64,000 nucleotides of DNA, from assembly GCA_002205965.3 (NCBI GenBank), contig NADL03000027.1:248001-312000 (forward strand). The letters are read 5' to 3'. Positions 12,200-25,824 of this stretch are shown here, piece after piece (the stretch's first letter is position 1; each line of letters starts with the position of its first letter). The notes beneath the pieces were generated by a model that was not told the origin of the DNA, did no database searches, and saw only the letters and a program-made list of their open reading frames with translations. This DNA is from Kappaphycus alvarezii. Taxonomy: Eukaryota > Rhodophyta > Florideophyceae > Gigartinales > Solieriaceae. Made by a program: the position numbers and the translations under genes.

Positions 12200-15100
12200 G
12201 GGTATTATAAATTCTATAGAAGTGAGAAAAATGCGTCTCTGGGGAGAAAAAAAAAGAAGAAAAGGATTGAGTCATTTTTTTACCTTTCGCTATCTGAGTT
12301 CAGAGTGAGCTCAGAAGTTGATAGCGCCTTTTCATTCTTCGTTTATTTCCTTATATCCTATCCCTCTTCCTTTTGATTTTTCCTTTACTCTTTCCTTCCA
12401 TCCCCTGTACTCAACCTTTTCCCACTCTTGTCGCTTGCAACGACTGTCTGTCTAGCAGAGTTAGGACGATCTACCATACTTGTTGTCTGGTTGTGCCGTT
12501 CCCCTGCTATCAATCCTGTTTCCCAAAATATATGCAGCATTTTCCGGAGAGTTCCTTCAGCATCTTTGACTGCTTCCCTATCGAATCACGATTGAATCCG
12601 CAATTTTCGTCATTTTTACCATATGCGTTACACCTTTGTGTTATAAGCGCGACTTCCTGACTGTTTTATGCTCTTTGACTCTCAATGACAGTCCTCATGA
12701 AGATAAATGAAACTTATAACCTTTCGGTAAACTCTGGAATCAATTTGAGCCTTCAAGAATGGGGCTAAACTTATGTTATTAGTTTGAAAAAGAGAGATTA
12801 ATAATCCGAAGTGTTATTAGGACTTTAAACGGGGAGAAAACTGCAGTAAACAATCGATTTGGACACAGCATGATTACTACATAGCTTCTAGATATTGTCG
12901 AAGATAAGCTTGAAATTCGACACATCTAATTGAGCCGATCATTTACTTTCGTAATCTAGATTATTCCATGACAATTGTAAATCTCAGAGGGTATTGCGAT
13001 AAAAAAAAGCTTTCTTGTACTCAAAGATACCCACTCTACCTCATCAAATATCAACGAGAAAATTTTTAAGCGCATATCTATATTTTTGATGATTTCCTAG
13101 CTATTGTTGTAAGGTATAGCTTGGCATTGGAAAGTGAATTTTCTGATAATGAGTCCAAATGAACAAGACTACCTCCAGTATTTTTCTGATTACAAACTTT
13201 ATGGCTTAACTTGCTTTCATCAGTAGTGCAGCGAAGAGTCCGCGAGAACTTAACAAAACGAGTTTAATGTCCCTATTTTTGTTTGCACTAAGCGTTCTAT
13301 TGAAGATGTAATGATAAGAGTAGCAAAAAGGGTGGAAAATCTTGTGCAATCATGTCTGTAGCATCTTGAGCGGATTTAAGTTGGTTATCCTATTTTCAGA
13401 CAATCTTAGCTTGTACTTTTGCATAGTTCACATTGCTGCCGAGCTTTTTGTAGACATCTTTTACATATTTGACGTCCAAGGGTAGGAAAAAAGTCTTGCC
13501 AAACTTTATTCTCCATTTACTGGGGCAGTTTTTATGAATTCAACCCAGCTTTAAAAATTATTCCTCATGCTAGGAGATATTGGTCTGGTGCGAATATAAG
13601 AGGTTTAATAATGCCAAAAAATTTCCAGTTGTACTTCTCTGGGACCAATGCGGTATGTAGTGCGCGTCAGCGAGAGGACTAAAAGGGAAGGGAATTTTAA
13701 TGGGTAAAAAATTTCCATTTGATGCCCTTGCGGCCCTTAGCTGTCCAGCTTATTAAGCGACTTGTCTTGAACTGTAGAGAATAGTGAATATTGCTCCCGT
13801 TGAAAATTTTTTTCCTCGTAAGAATTGTTTGGGCGGCGAATATTGTCTACTACACAGCTGTTAGGATGGCCGCAAAGCAGTGGAAAAAGTGGACTGTAGC
13901 CACTGCGTCACCAGTCAGTATCGCAGTACCTCCAGTTGTAAATCAATAATAATAATAACTGTCAGTGACAAGTCAGCGCAGTCTTGGTGTGGGATTTGAT
14001 CACGATTTCTTTAATATTACTCACTTTAAGACAAACTCATGTCCACAGAATTCGATTAACTTAATTGCACACCGATACCGATGCAATTTGGATATAAATT
14101 CTTCAGTGGTCTATCCATATCTTTGAAAATCTGTTCGAGATCTGGGTGGCCAAAATAGATTTTCTGGAAACATCGAAAAAGTAGCGCTAATAGATAATTC
14201 CTTCGACCAATGTGGCAATGCAGATGCCCATAGAGGTCTTAACCCCCAAAAAGTAAACTGATTGTCCATTTTTGTCGGACAAAAGAGCGAACCGAAAAAC
14301 ACAGATGTTTTCATATGGAAGCAAGCGTTTATCTTGGATATCAACGAGTTCATAGTGTAAGATATATAAATCACCAATTCGACGCCCTGAAACATAGTCA
14401 TATGAATTAGAAAACTTATACTCTTAAAGCCACAAACAATATATCGCAAGAAAAAGCAATGAAATTAGCATTTGGGATTAGTATTCGGCCCTAATGATTT
14501 ACTTCACTAGAAAAGATGTATTATTTTTTCCCAGAACTCGTTGTTAATTTGCATTACTGCAACCAATTAATTATCGTAATTTGTTTTGAAGAAGCAATCT
14601 AGGTCTAAAGTTGCTGAAGATGTGATTTTAAATTTTTATACTTAGGACCTGCGTAAATACTTTCGATAAAATCTTAAACTTTATAAATTATCACCATAAA
14701 ACCTTGGAGAATATTATTTCGTTGATAAGCTCTCCCTCAACCTTTTAAGATACACAATTTAAATTATTCGTATAGTGGCTGATTACGACCTCATAACCCA
14801 TTATGGCTCTCCAAATGAAGTAACATGATTTAATTTTGTTATTGTTTTGGCTACTGCAATCATTTGCGCTCAATTTAGTCGCAAGCGGTTCTTTAATGAA
14901 AATGTATCATTTTTGACCATTCAGAGAGCAATATATAAGAAAGGAAATATAATGGCAATTTTAATTGCAAGAAAATTGTTTCAGCCTTTGCAAATACGTA
15001 CTTCTTTCCCATAATTCTATTCAACACTCCAAAAAAATCAAACCTCAGTTCAATCACATTTTTTGCTGGACCTTATTGTATTATACGAACATTAAGACCA

Positions 15101-17078
15101 AAGAGGTCCGCTGGTAGAAACTTTCAGGATTTTCAAAGAGTTTAAAAATGAATCTACGCGTCTTTCTTTAATAAAGCAGGTCAAAATGCATGCTTTTTCG
15201 ATTTACAATGACACGAAGAGAGATACATGTACATGTGCAAGCATCTTTTTCAGCCTTAAAGTTTTCCAGGAGATAACCTTCAGTCACTAATACGATCCTC
15301 GAAGCTCCAATCTTTCAAAATATATCTACTCCATAGCTCGTTGTAAGGTCGCAAGTAAGCACGTTTTTGATCCTATTATTTATGTGAAGGGATCATTTCA
15401 GTTGAATACTAACTTTTCAGTATTCCGAAGACTAGGCAAAACGTTTCACGACCGCATCACGTGAAATTCCATAACCAAATGGGCTGATTCCGTTCTCATT
15501 TTCATTTAGTTTGTAATAGTGTCAATCAGATTTGTAAGGAACTCCTATCGTCCGAGCGGACTACATCGCGATATGTAAAGCTTATAGGTCATAAAATAGA
15601 CTAGAAAATTTTTAGTGATCTTGGTCTAACGTTAGACTCACATATAGTACTTTACTTTTAAAAGAATTACGGGTCACGGTGCAGAAAGTAGTTACAGTAT
15701 GGAATACCTGAAACACGTTGATTTGAAATGAATTTTTGCGAAAAAACTCATAGTGAAGGATTTATCGACCCTCATGACATCGAGTCCAACAAGAGTCCTG
15801 CCGTTGGCTTCATGACAACTGTAGTGATAAAGTAGCGAAAGTCTCAGGGAAACGATTATCTTCAGACTGCTGAATTAATGCTGATATTTTCTTTTCGCAG
15901 GAATGATGTTATGGGATGCAATAAATATAGCTACTTTTCTTGACATTGAAAAGCTAAAAGGGACATGTAATTACCGCTCGTGAAAATATTCTACTCCTGA
16001 AAGAGATTTAATACTGATCTCCAAGGACACTAGAAACAATACAATAATGGTAATAAAGGCAAAATAACAGTAATAAACTTCTTATGGGCATTACTGTAAT
16101 TGGAAAACCTATCAAAAATGTAAAAATTATAACAAGCATATTCTGATTGAATAGGGATAATCAGTCGAATATGTCTCTCAGCGTCATTTTTTGTTTGACC
16201 TTGATATTGGAATTTCGTGAGAGATATGATCGAACCCAGATGACATCAGTCTGAACCTAAAGAGAACTACGAGAGATTTCTCTTACGTACTGTAAATAAT
16301 ATTAATTTGTTGTGTGGTAGCCCTTGCAGCTAGTAAATAGAAGAAAAATCGTTTGGTTAATGGTCGTTCTTTCATAATATCAGTGATTCTACGACGGTTG
16401 GAACTCAACAGACCCTTAGCAAACCCTCATATGGATATAAAAATTGCAAAGACAAAATATTAGTAGCCTGTTTACTTAAACACATCACCCACTCCTGTTT
16501 ATTTACCTAAACGGCAACGTTATTTTCCTCCAATTCCCATTTTACTTTAAAGATGATGCCAATGACCTGCTTATTAATTTTGGTTCTAGTATAAAGCAGA
16601 ATAACACAAAAGGGGCCTAAAAAGGAGAAATTATTCAGATATAAGACAAGAATAACAACTTCCGAGTCATAACATTTGATTTGATATATGTGTTCAGGGG
16701 GTTGAGGCTATTTTAAGAATGTCAATTTTTAATAAAGAGTAGTTCGAGTGTGTCTGGAGCATTTGTGGAAACTCCGGAACACCTAGTACAATGTTAGTGG
16801 CGGCAAGAAAGGTAAATATACGGCAGTGACGCATCTTTCAGGAAACTTACGGCCCTAAAAATATATGACCACTGGACTTTCTTGCAATCGATTTTGATAA
16901 GAAGTCAACTTTCTAGACTCTTTTGGACATATTAATCAATATGCTACATAAGTTTATCTACTACTATGAAAACATTCCTCCAGGAGTACAGCTAACAATG
17001 GAGAAGCTTAAATTGACAGCGTTCATTTTCGGAACTTTTAATACAGGGAGTGTGCCACTTATGTGACTCTCCGACAGG

Positions 17079-17112
17079 CACGCTTCCAACAAGCGTGTCG
17101 CCCGAGCGGGCG
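17079..17112. repeat. two adjacent perfect hairpins
   Basis: CACGCTT-ccaac-AAGCGTG (17079-17097) is followed after one base by CGCCC-gagc-GGGCG (17099-17112). Both stems are perfect and GC-rich, in the middle of the AT-rich island. I checked for a tRNA cloverleaf and found no T-arm consensus. It may be a structured RNA or a recombination relic. Confidence 0.6.
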
Positions 17113-18390
17113 CATGGGAGAGAAATAGCTTTGTTTCAGCTTTAAATACAAAATATACGAGCTTGGAATTTATATTTGAGTTCCGGTAAGTCAGACGGCA
17201 CAAGAGTTTAAGAGTACTCTATTAATTCATTTTGAGATTTAAAAACTTTCTAAAGGCAATCGAAAATATCGTCGTAGAACTGTACCCAATTATTTGGAAG
17301 GAAAGATGTTGAAGGACCCTTTTAGTTGCACGGCGATTATCTAAGTTTGCGGAATGTCTTAGGAGATAAATTTAATGGATCATTGTAGAATTTTTAATAA
17401 AATCACACCAATAAGGTAACCGCATTTCTTTTCAAGCGGAGAAGCACAAACCTAGAAACGGTTTCCTCGTATCGATAATGTGGTTGGAGAATTTTTCTGA
17501 AGACTCCACTGATTAGGCTGGGGCTTATTCGAAATTGAGATGAACAGGGCAATCTGAGATTCTTTTAGTGCTGCTTGGAACTGAAAGTTATTCATACTTA
17601 ATTCTTTAGTGCCCAATTACGTACTTAAAACTAATTATACACTTCGAATGAATTTTTATAGGCTTGTACCGAATACCTGTACCAAACGTAACCATGTCAT
17701 AAAATTGTAAGAATAGCAGGTTTAGAGAATTTTTTTGAATTTTTTTGAATTTTCATTCGTGCGAATAGAGCACCACAATAGAATTGAAGTGACTGCTTGG
17801 CCTAATATCACAAGTTCAAAATAGGAATTCAAGACTCTGAATCATTCATTGGTGAAGTATCGCAATACTACCTCAAGGGGCCACTCGGACTGTTCTCATG
17901 CTGTGCGTTCATGAGCGATTTCTGCCCTCTAAACATTCTTTTGGTTTATATTTAACATCATGGTTGTAATTGAATGGGTTTTCCTCTCACTTCACTCCAT
18001 CTAAGATCCCATCAGTTTTGACGTCATCAAAAACATCATCATCAAAAAGTGAGTACTGCATCGAAAAACGAAATCTGTTTGGTACAACGCACGTAAAACG
18101 GGTTGCTTTGAAAAGTTTCTCGCCTCCTACTATGAAATTCAAATCTAATATTTTACAGAAGATCATATTTTTACTAAATTATTAATAAATGATCCTAATT
18201 TCGGCGGGGCTCGCAAATTTGCCTTTCATAAAAAGTCTGCCCTTTTTGAAATATTAGAATTGATTCTCATGAATAAGCCGGTTACCTTCAACCATTTTGG
18301 GTTAACTTGAATTATTTTGAGCTTTTAACACCCATCGGTGCATTTATTTGTTCTGAACACCCAAAATATCCCCTGAAACCCTTGTTGGTG

Positions 18391-18413
18391 TACATCCCGC
18401 ATACATCCCGCAT
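18391..18413. repeat. short tandem duplication
   Basis: TACATCCCGCA is present twice in tandem. Small local duplication inside the AT-rich island. Confidence 0.6.
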
Positions 18414-21400
18414 AGGAAAATTTTTAGTGTAAATCGTAAATACAAGGAGTTTTTTCCCTCTACATTTCGAGGATACTGACAATTCTGCCTAGACAAATCT
18501 TATTTTTTTATGCATAAAATTCTCAAATTAAATGTTCCCTAGCGAATTGAAACCCTTCTTGCACTAGAATAATAGCCATATTTTAAAATCTTCTAATGAA
18601 TGCATCTCACCGAGGCACGCTTGCGATTACCACACATACACCAATGCATATTTTTGGATTTACCTGAAACTACATGTGAAAGTAATTCTGTGCATAGTCG
18701 AGGTTTATATTTAATTTTTAACCGTAGTCGGCACAAGCGGCAAAATTGGTATAAATCCTATTATTCCCAAAGGAATACGGTACCTGTCCTATTTTTCGAC
18801 TAAATTATGGCAGCATCTCAGAGAGCTTCCGATACGTATAAAATGATCAAAACTGGCTTTTTTCACACCCTTTGATGAACAAAAAGTCCTATTGAATATG
18901 ATGTTTTAGATTGAAAAGAAGTTTTAAGATATACAACTGGCTAAATCATGTAGTTCTCTCTGCACCACTGCATAAATTTTTTGTTTAGTTCATCATTTTC
19001 CCAGTCTATGCGCCATTTATTGAGAGCAACACATTCTCCTACTTTCATGTGAAACCAATGCAGATCATTGAATTAACTATACTGATATGTAGCTCTACTT
19101 AGCCTATTCAATACCTTGGTCCGCAAAAATTGCTGCAAGACTTGTTGATATATTAAATTGTTCTTGTAGCATCCTTGCAGTAAATTAAGGCGCATATGGA
19201 GGTATAAACTGAGTGAAAGGGCTGAATTGGACAAGAATAGATCGCGCGAATAGCAAATGAGTGAAAGTAGCAAGTCTCTACCCTCATCAGCTTCCAAAAA
19301 TCCTGTTCTTTTTTAGAAAAGTTATTTTTGCACCGTTGGGGCTGCATAAACAGCGCAAGTATAGTATACTTTTTAGGTTTTGGACACTTGGAAACTGTAA
19401 ATGTCACTAAATAATAGCCAATTAAGGAATTATTGGCTTTCTATCAATGGTTGTCCCCAAGATACAATACTTTTTGACCATACTTATACAATGAGGCGCT
19501 GCCATGGAACATTCCCTAAAACTCAAATTTAACTACCAATACCTAGCTGAATATAAGAAACATACTGACAAATTTTATTTTGCATTGAAGGTAACTGCAG
19601 GAATATTACTAGTTTAAATTTTAGGAAACAAAATGTTAAATGTTCTAAACTCCCAAGCCCTGGGCTTCCATATTTTTTGAACGAAGTGAAAATCGGCATT
19701 CACATGAAATTGACAACAGATTGGCACCTTCTAGTACAACCTGTTAAAGTATAGAGTATTTCCGATGAAAACTACATATTACACTTTGTATCACAGTACG
19801 ATAGTCTCTTCACTTTTAATCCTTTACTTACAAAACCATTAACTTATTTCAATCCATTTGTACATCTTTACAGTATCATTCATAGCCTGTATCGAAATTT
19901 GTATGCAAAGATTTTTTTGGCAAATGAGAATATTCCTCTGATAGTCTGTTGCAGATACATCGTAAGTGGTAACGGTGGCTTCCTCCAACCTCGATGGATT
20001 TTTGCCTTTCGTTCCAGATATTTTAAGGTAAGTTCCACCTTTTTCTACAAATTTTCCAACGATCTGCTTTAAAATTTGCTGCAGAAATCATCAAGAATCT
20101 TATTTGATTATCAATATAGTATAGAACCAAATATCGATAAAAGAGTTCCATATTACTGTTGCTGATTATTTATATTTGTCCGGGAATGTAGCAGCGGATA
20201 TGAAATGAACTTAATCGATAATATAAAGTATTAGCCTTCGATCCAAGCCACATCGATCCATATAAACTTCTTGATCAAACTTTATGTCAACCTCTGGAGG
20301 CATTTTTTGTTTGAATCTCAGCATTTGGGGTACGTATTCCCGGAATTTTTCACGAGATTTGACTATAAACTGTAATTTGTTACTATATTTTGCATTGACC
20401 CGTTGCGTTTTTGCTCATTTCAGGATGTTTAGAACTTTTCATCGTTAGGGGATAAGTAGACCAATGAATTTGTGGTATTTGTGACTTTCAGAAGATTAAT
20501 GTATGTTCTCTAACCCATTACAGGTATTCATTCCCGAGTTTTTCCTTGAATTTCATTTTAGATCCAAGTGAAGGGCAGCATAGGATATCATCAAGATTGT
20601 TATAGAACAATTGAAATTTTGTAGCTGTTCAAGCCCGAGAAAAAGGGTCTTCAGCTTGAAACAAAATTAAAATAGAGTTTTATAGAGTATATGAGGGTTC
20701 TTGTTCTAATCTTTACCGAACTAAGCAATTTCTGGGCATCCTCTTCAAAATAATACTCGTTTCAATTAGGTATGGTTTTAATCTTTATTTTCATAATCTT
20801 TAGTACTCTGATGCCTTCTTGACTCAAATCACGGTTTTGTAATCACAAAAATCGATGAGAGCTCCTTTCCAGGCTGGAAAGTTTTGACATAAATTGCTTT
20901 TCAGTTTTTTGATCAGAAATGGACGTTTTTGCTTTCAAAAAATATGAATTTTGCGGCCTTTTTTCCATGATTGGAATCTGTAGGTTATAACCACAGCATT
21001 TTAATTATTATTTGGAAACTGGATTTACATTATCATTTGGAAACCGTGCAATTGGAGGGACAGCGACAAAATTAATTTCAATACTTGAAAGCTTTCACGA
21101 TCTCTTTCTTAAAATCCTCCGGATCCACTATTTCATTTCAAAATTCGTATTCAGCTTCACTCGAAGCTAAAACTTAATAGAATCCCGGCCACCAGAAAAA
21201 CTCATCCTAAAGAAAGGGGTAATAATATTGCCCACCGTTTTGGATAAATAGTTGTATACTTCTATTTTTTCGATTTGTTCTTTTTCAATTGAGTCTTCAG
21301 TTTCCTTGCAGAAAGGCTTCGAGCTTTCGTCTACAATTTCGAACTTTGGTTCCTTAATTCCTTCATTTGCTCGCAGAGCTCATACAATATGCTTTGTTCT

Positions 21401-21520
21401 TTTATCGAGGTTCCAGCGGATTCAAGTCTTCACGTTGTTTATAATGGCGTCCTTCCTGTGTCGATGCGTTCATTTTCGGATCATGTGATTTGGGCTATTG
21501 CATCCGTGACAGGGCCTCAG

Positions 21521-21554
21521 TACACCGAATTTATCTATACACCGAATTTATCTC
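21521..21554. repeat. 17-base tandem duplication
   Basis: TACACCGAATTTATCTA occurs twice in direct tandem with one or two differences at the end. No array beyond two units. Confidence 0.6.
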
Positions 21555-23608
21555 TACTATTCTTTCCAATTTTTTCATTAACTTTGAATGGAATAGACGA
21601 GAGGGTACCTGGTTTTAGAGGCTTTCCGTAGGTTCCCTGGCTAATGGGCAGGAGTCCGGCGGCCTGAATGTTCGAATTCGTGTAACGAATAATTATATCT
21701 CTCTTTCTTCCTTCCTCTTCCTGTTATTATCGCCAACGGGCCGCATAGAGTTCAGTATATAGTCCCGGAAAGTTAGCATATTTAGCTCGCATAGAGAATC
21801 CATCTCCGACTCATTATTGACCGCTGACGGTGTCAAACATATACTCAATCTCCGCTTATTCAGTTCTAAACATACGCGAACCTTGAGGAGCATATGCATA
21901 TGTTTTCGATCGTATATTTTTACGCATTTAGGGTACGTAGTATTCTTTCTTTTCTATGACACCATTAAGATGCACATTTTTCAGGTATTGTCGGAATGTT
22001 TTTGGCCAAATAATGCTGCTGTATTCATTTCATTCAATAACGTAAGCATCGCTGTAGTTCTCATCTATTCATTCCAATTTTTTTAGATGCATTGGGCTTT
22101 TCCAATAAAAATGGTGTAGACATACCTTAAGTTTTGGTGAAAGGGGGTTTCATAGTCCCTAGAAGCATCGGAATGAGTACTGATAGCTTCGTTCAGTATC
22201 TTCTCCTAGTTTCGCGGAGAACCTGTCTTCTATTTTAAATTTATTCACCTTATGATGAGCCAGCTTCTTAGAATATTCATCTTCCTGGATCTTAAGGTGA
22301 TCGTCATTTTGATTTCCATTTTGATTTCGGAAAAAATAAAATTTTGTCTATTTTTTCGGAAGAAATGATCTCATCCCCAGGTGTGTAGATCGTGCGGGCT
22401 ATGCAACCTGTGATCCTTCTTTCCTCACATGCGTACTCGGAGCCATGTATCAGCAGAAAGTCCCTCAAGATTCTATAGACGGTAGCCGGGCCTCTTAATT
22501 CTTCTTGAATATCAAGAGATCCATTGGGAGTTTCTCTAGTAATATGATCCTTTACTCTGGCAGATCAGAGACTGAATACTCAGCAACGAGGTAGTTGGTT
22601 GTTTCTGCGAATTAACTCAAAGAGCTAACTTTACCTCTTTTGTCGCATAAATACAAAAAGACTATCACAAAGAGGGAAAGAAATCGACGGAGTCTTGAAT
22701 AAGAAGAAAAATACGAACTTGAGAGCTACGAGCGACTCCAAGAGATACAAGACGGTCCTATACATTTTCTCAGTTCCTTCAGGGGTTTTTGTTGAAAAAA
22801 CAAGATACTGTTTGGTAAACGACTGAGATGAAAATTGAACAAATAACACTTTTACTGAGAATCTGAGGTAAATGGGGGCGCTTAGCATACGTGACCTACA
22901 CAGGGAGGGGGCAGCCGACTGAATTGCTGAGAAACGGAAATAGGTACTTGTTTGGTGATTGCTGTCTGTATTCGACTCGTAGCGAAGAAAGTAGAGTGGT
23001 TTCTCATATATCTGCAATATCCGCCGCACTAATATAGTAAAGTACGTAAAAGATACGTAAAAGCAGCGTTTTCCATAAAATGATGCCCTACCGTAGTAGC
23101 CTAAAAACGGGTGATTGATTATTGGGAAAACCATAACCATTTAGGTGTCCCAGAAATGCAACCATAGTGACTTTAAAAGGATATACTTGTAATCTTTTGA
23201 AGCTCTCCCTAAATCATCTAATCACTCAATTGTAATAAAAGCGTAATACGGTGCTTAAAGTGTTGTTCGAGGAGCATTTGACTAGGTTAACCTATTTTGC
23301 AATGATTAAAACACCCCAATTTTCCCCTTTACAATGTAGTGCGAAAGACTGGCAAAGGGCTGGGTATCACGGCAAGTTTCTGGCTGTGCCCAGAACAGCA
23401 ACTTTCTAAATGATGTGATCCGTTATCTGACAGAATTGATGTGGTAACCAAGGCTGACCATATTTATCTTCCTGCAGAGTCCTGTGTTTGCGTTTACTTG
23501 GAAAATGAGGGCAAAAATTTTGATTTTTTTCGGTGACTTTTGTGAACATTCCTCAGGAATCTTGTGAAGAAAGATACTGTACAGTAGAGCACTGTCTTTG
23601 TTACTGCT

Positions 23609-23613
23609 TCGCG
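23609..23613 (+). repeat. target-site duplication, left (TCGCG)
   Basis: TCGCG directly before the left LTR of the first copia element; the same five bases follow the right LTR at 27891-27895. A 5-base duplication is normal for copia integration. Confidence 0.85.
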
Positions 23614-23832
23614 TGTAGGAGATTCCCCTTCAGCGCGACACCAGCAATGCCCAAAGTGGGGCACAGCCGTGTCCGGCGAGGGACCAATCAGGAAGTTATC
23701 CGAAGTAGCCTGCGATGCGCCAGGTAATTAGTACTGGTGGGTCGAAATTGTAACCTAATTAGGGCCACTGAGGGTCAATAAAAGGGGAGGTGCCGGTCGA
23801 TCAACGACACCCTGATGGTTAGCGTTTTCACA
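23614..23832 (+). repeat. copia 1 left LTR
   Basis: Begins TGTAGGAGA and ends GTTTTCACA. It contains AATAAAAGG near its end, which may serve as TATA-like promoter or polyadenylation signal. Matches the right LTR with substitutions and small gaps. Confidence 0.9.
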
Positions 23833-23846
23833 TGGTAGCATCGCAC
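23833..23846 (+). promoter_or_regulatory. primer binding site
   Basis: TGGTAGCATCGCAC abuts the left LTR. TGGTAGC is the complement of the 3' end of initiator methionine tRNA used by many copia elements to prime reverse transcription. Confidence 0.75.
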
Positions 23847-24101
23847 TGAGTCAACCTACCCACGACCAGAACAGCTCCCATCAACTTCAGTAATTCCTCT
23901 CAGTACTCCAACCCTTCTTCCGAAAAATTTTCCTTTTCCTTCACTACCACTATATCAATTTTGCTGTTCGATCTCAAGTTCTTTGTGGAGAAGATTATCA
24001 TCCGTGTTCAAGTTTGTCGATTGTGTCCAAGGTTTTGGTTCGTGCTCAAGTGTGTCGTTCGTTTTTGCTCGTGGTCTTGGACTGGTCGACCGCTGTCAAG
24101 A

Positions 24102-24870
24102 TGACAAGAGGAGATGATGTCGCTGTCAAGCTGCCGAAGCTCACCGGTGGTAAGGACTTTCTCGCGTGGCGCCGCAAAATGAAGGCATACATCCAGCAGA
24201 AGGACACGAAGTTGCTTGGACTGAGACCTCGCCCTGTCACTGTAAGTTAAGCTCAACATGCAAGATGGAACGAGGCTATGGTCAAGGCAAGGTCTGCTAT
24301 CGTCATGTCTCTCGAGGATAGTCCTATGTCACAGATGTTATCCATTTTGGACAATTAGAACTCACTTGCAAAGGAGCTTTGGGACACGTTGTGCAGTTTT
24401 TACACGACGTCCAACGAGTAGACAATCATCAACTATTTGCAGGAGCTGGAAAGTCTCAAGTACAAGTATGATGGCAATTAGGAAACTCATCTCAACAAGT
24501 TTCACGAAGTGCTAGGAAAGCTAGCTTCTCCCGGCAAAGCCGTCTCAGATGAAGAAAAGCTGTCGAAACTTGTTCGAACTCTTCCCGAAAGCCTTGCACC
24601 CATCGCAATGATATCAAGCCAGTTTTCATACACGGAATTTGTGAATTCTGTTCAGACGTAAATCTCTCGTAGAAAGTTGCATAAGGAGGACAAAGTTGGC
24701 GTGCATGTTCCAAAGGATAATCAGGCTTCTCGTGGAACAGTTGTTCGGCACGGGAGAATTGAGAAGAAAAGAACCGGAACAAAGATGGATGTTGGATTTG
24801 AAGGAGCAAAGTACTCACCATGTCTGACTCGCTCACATCATTGCACTCTTGCCCTTACGCGCATGCGCAA
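24102..24870 (+). pseudogene. copia 1 gag
   Basis: Starts with ATG at 24102 and a typical copia gag N-terminus (KLPKLTGGKDFLAWRRKM). The frame continues with motifs such as SLAKELWDTL, NKFHEVLGKLAS and LVRTLPESLAP, but is interrupted by stops after VTVS, after LDN, after TSNE, after DGN and after SVQT. These are substitutions to TAA or TAG, not frame slips, so this is genuine decay. No CCHC knuckle is preserved. Confidence 0.8.
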
Positions 24871-24924
24871 ATGAGCCGCCACCTCCTCCCTCGGAAGGTA
24901 GATCATTGCCGATATCCTCCACAT

Positions 24925-25800
24925 ATGCAAGGTGGAACCCCCTTCATCAGTCGCGCTCAGCGAAGCAATACAATACGGGTGTGATTCGCGATTCACGAAC
25001 TTCCCGTTGGAATTGGTTCATTTGGATATATCTCGCAAGATGTACACACCGACTCTTGATGGTTGTTTGTATGCCGTTGGATTTGTCGATGACGGGACAG
25101 CTAAATCTGACGTTCACTTCCATCAAGCGTAAGAGCGATCTGTGCTACTCGCTGACGTAGTACAAGGAACGATCGGAGCAACTCACAGACTATCGGTTGC
25201 TAAACACTCGGTTGGATGGAGCTGGTGAAAACATGGCTTCTTCTGTAACTACGTTTTGCCCTATGAATGGGATTGGGCTGGAATCGACTCCTCCCAACAC
25301 ATCTCAAAGCAATGGGGTGGCGGAGCGCTATATACAAGAACTTGGTACTAGAGCTCGCGTTCTGCCGATTTGAGCCAAGTTAGAAAATCCTCTTTGGGCC
25401 GAAGCAATGGCACATGGAAACTGGTGAAGTAACCGACTTCCGTCGAGTCTCATTCAAGACTGACTTCCTTTTTGAGCTTGGAATCCATATGAGTACGTCT
25501 AATTCCAGCATCTTCCGACTTTTGGACAACATGGATTTGCCTTTCTGTGTCAGTCGGATACTCGACCAACAAGAAGCTCTCTGCCAGAGCTGCCATGGAC
25601 AATTTGTTGGTTTGGAAAGCCAAGCAACTCTCTTTCGCATCTTCATTCCGTCACTTAGGAAGATTATCATCATTCAACGTCAGGACTTTCGAATATGTCG
25701 AGATCAGAAACTTCCAGTTGTGGCTGCTCTTTTGGATGGCCTATCGAGGTAGAGTGAGGAAGACCGGAAGATCAAAAACGAGAGCAACGCCGAGGAAATC
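24925..25800 (+). pseudogene. copia 1 integrase region
   Basis: A heavily broken integrase. Recognisable pieces are LELVHLDISRKM (start of the core), and TPPNTSQSNGVAER, the conserved block around the third catalytic residue, which here lacks the usual Pro-Gln form. Many stops and shifts lie between. The protease is not visible. Confidence 0.7.
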
Positions 25801-25824
25801 CTAAGCCAGGATCTTGTTTTACTA

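Larger units (their letters stand above)
12200..23570. other. gene-free AT-rich island
   Basis: More than 11 kb of AT-rich DNA (roughly one third G+C by eye, against about one half outside). The longest open frames are short (112 codons at 14111-14449 -, 169 codons at 22631-23140 -) and have no recognised domains. No LTRs, no long tandem arrays and no organelle or ribosomal genes were recognised by eye. It could be a decayed element, an old organelle or virus-derived insert, or a structural region such as a centromere; nothing in the sequence decides between these. Confidence 0.6.

Noticed and set aside
17040..17130. Possible tRNA in the AT-rich island
   Set aside because: The stems do not form a cloverleaf and there is no T-arm consensus.
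21650..21710. Possible tRNA around GTTCGAATTC
   Set aside because: The bases flanking the T-loop-like sequence cannot pair as a T-stem.
12200..23570. Recent mitochondrial or plastid insertion
   Set aside because: AT content would fit, but no organelle protein, rRNA or tRNA gene could be recognised by eye; an ancient insertion remains possible and needs a search.
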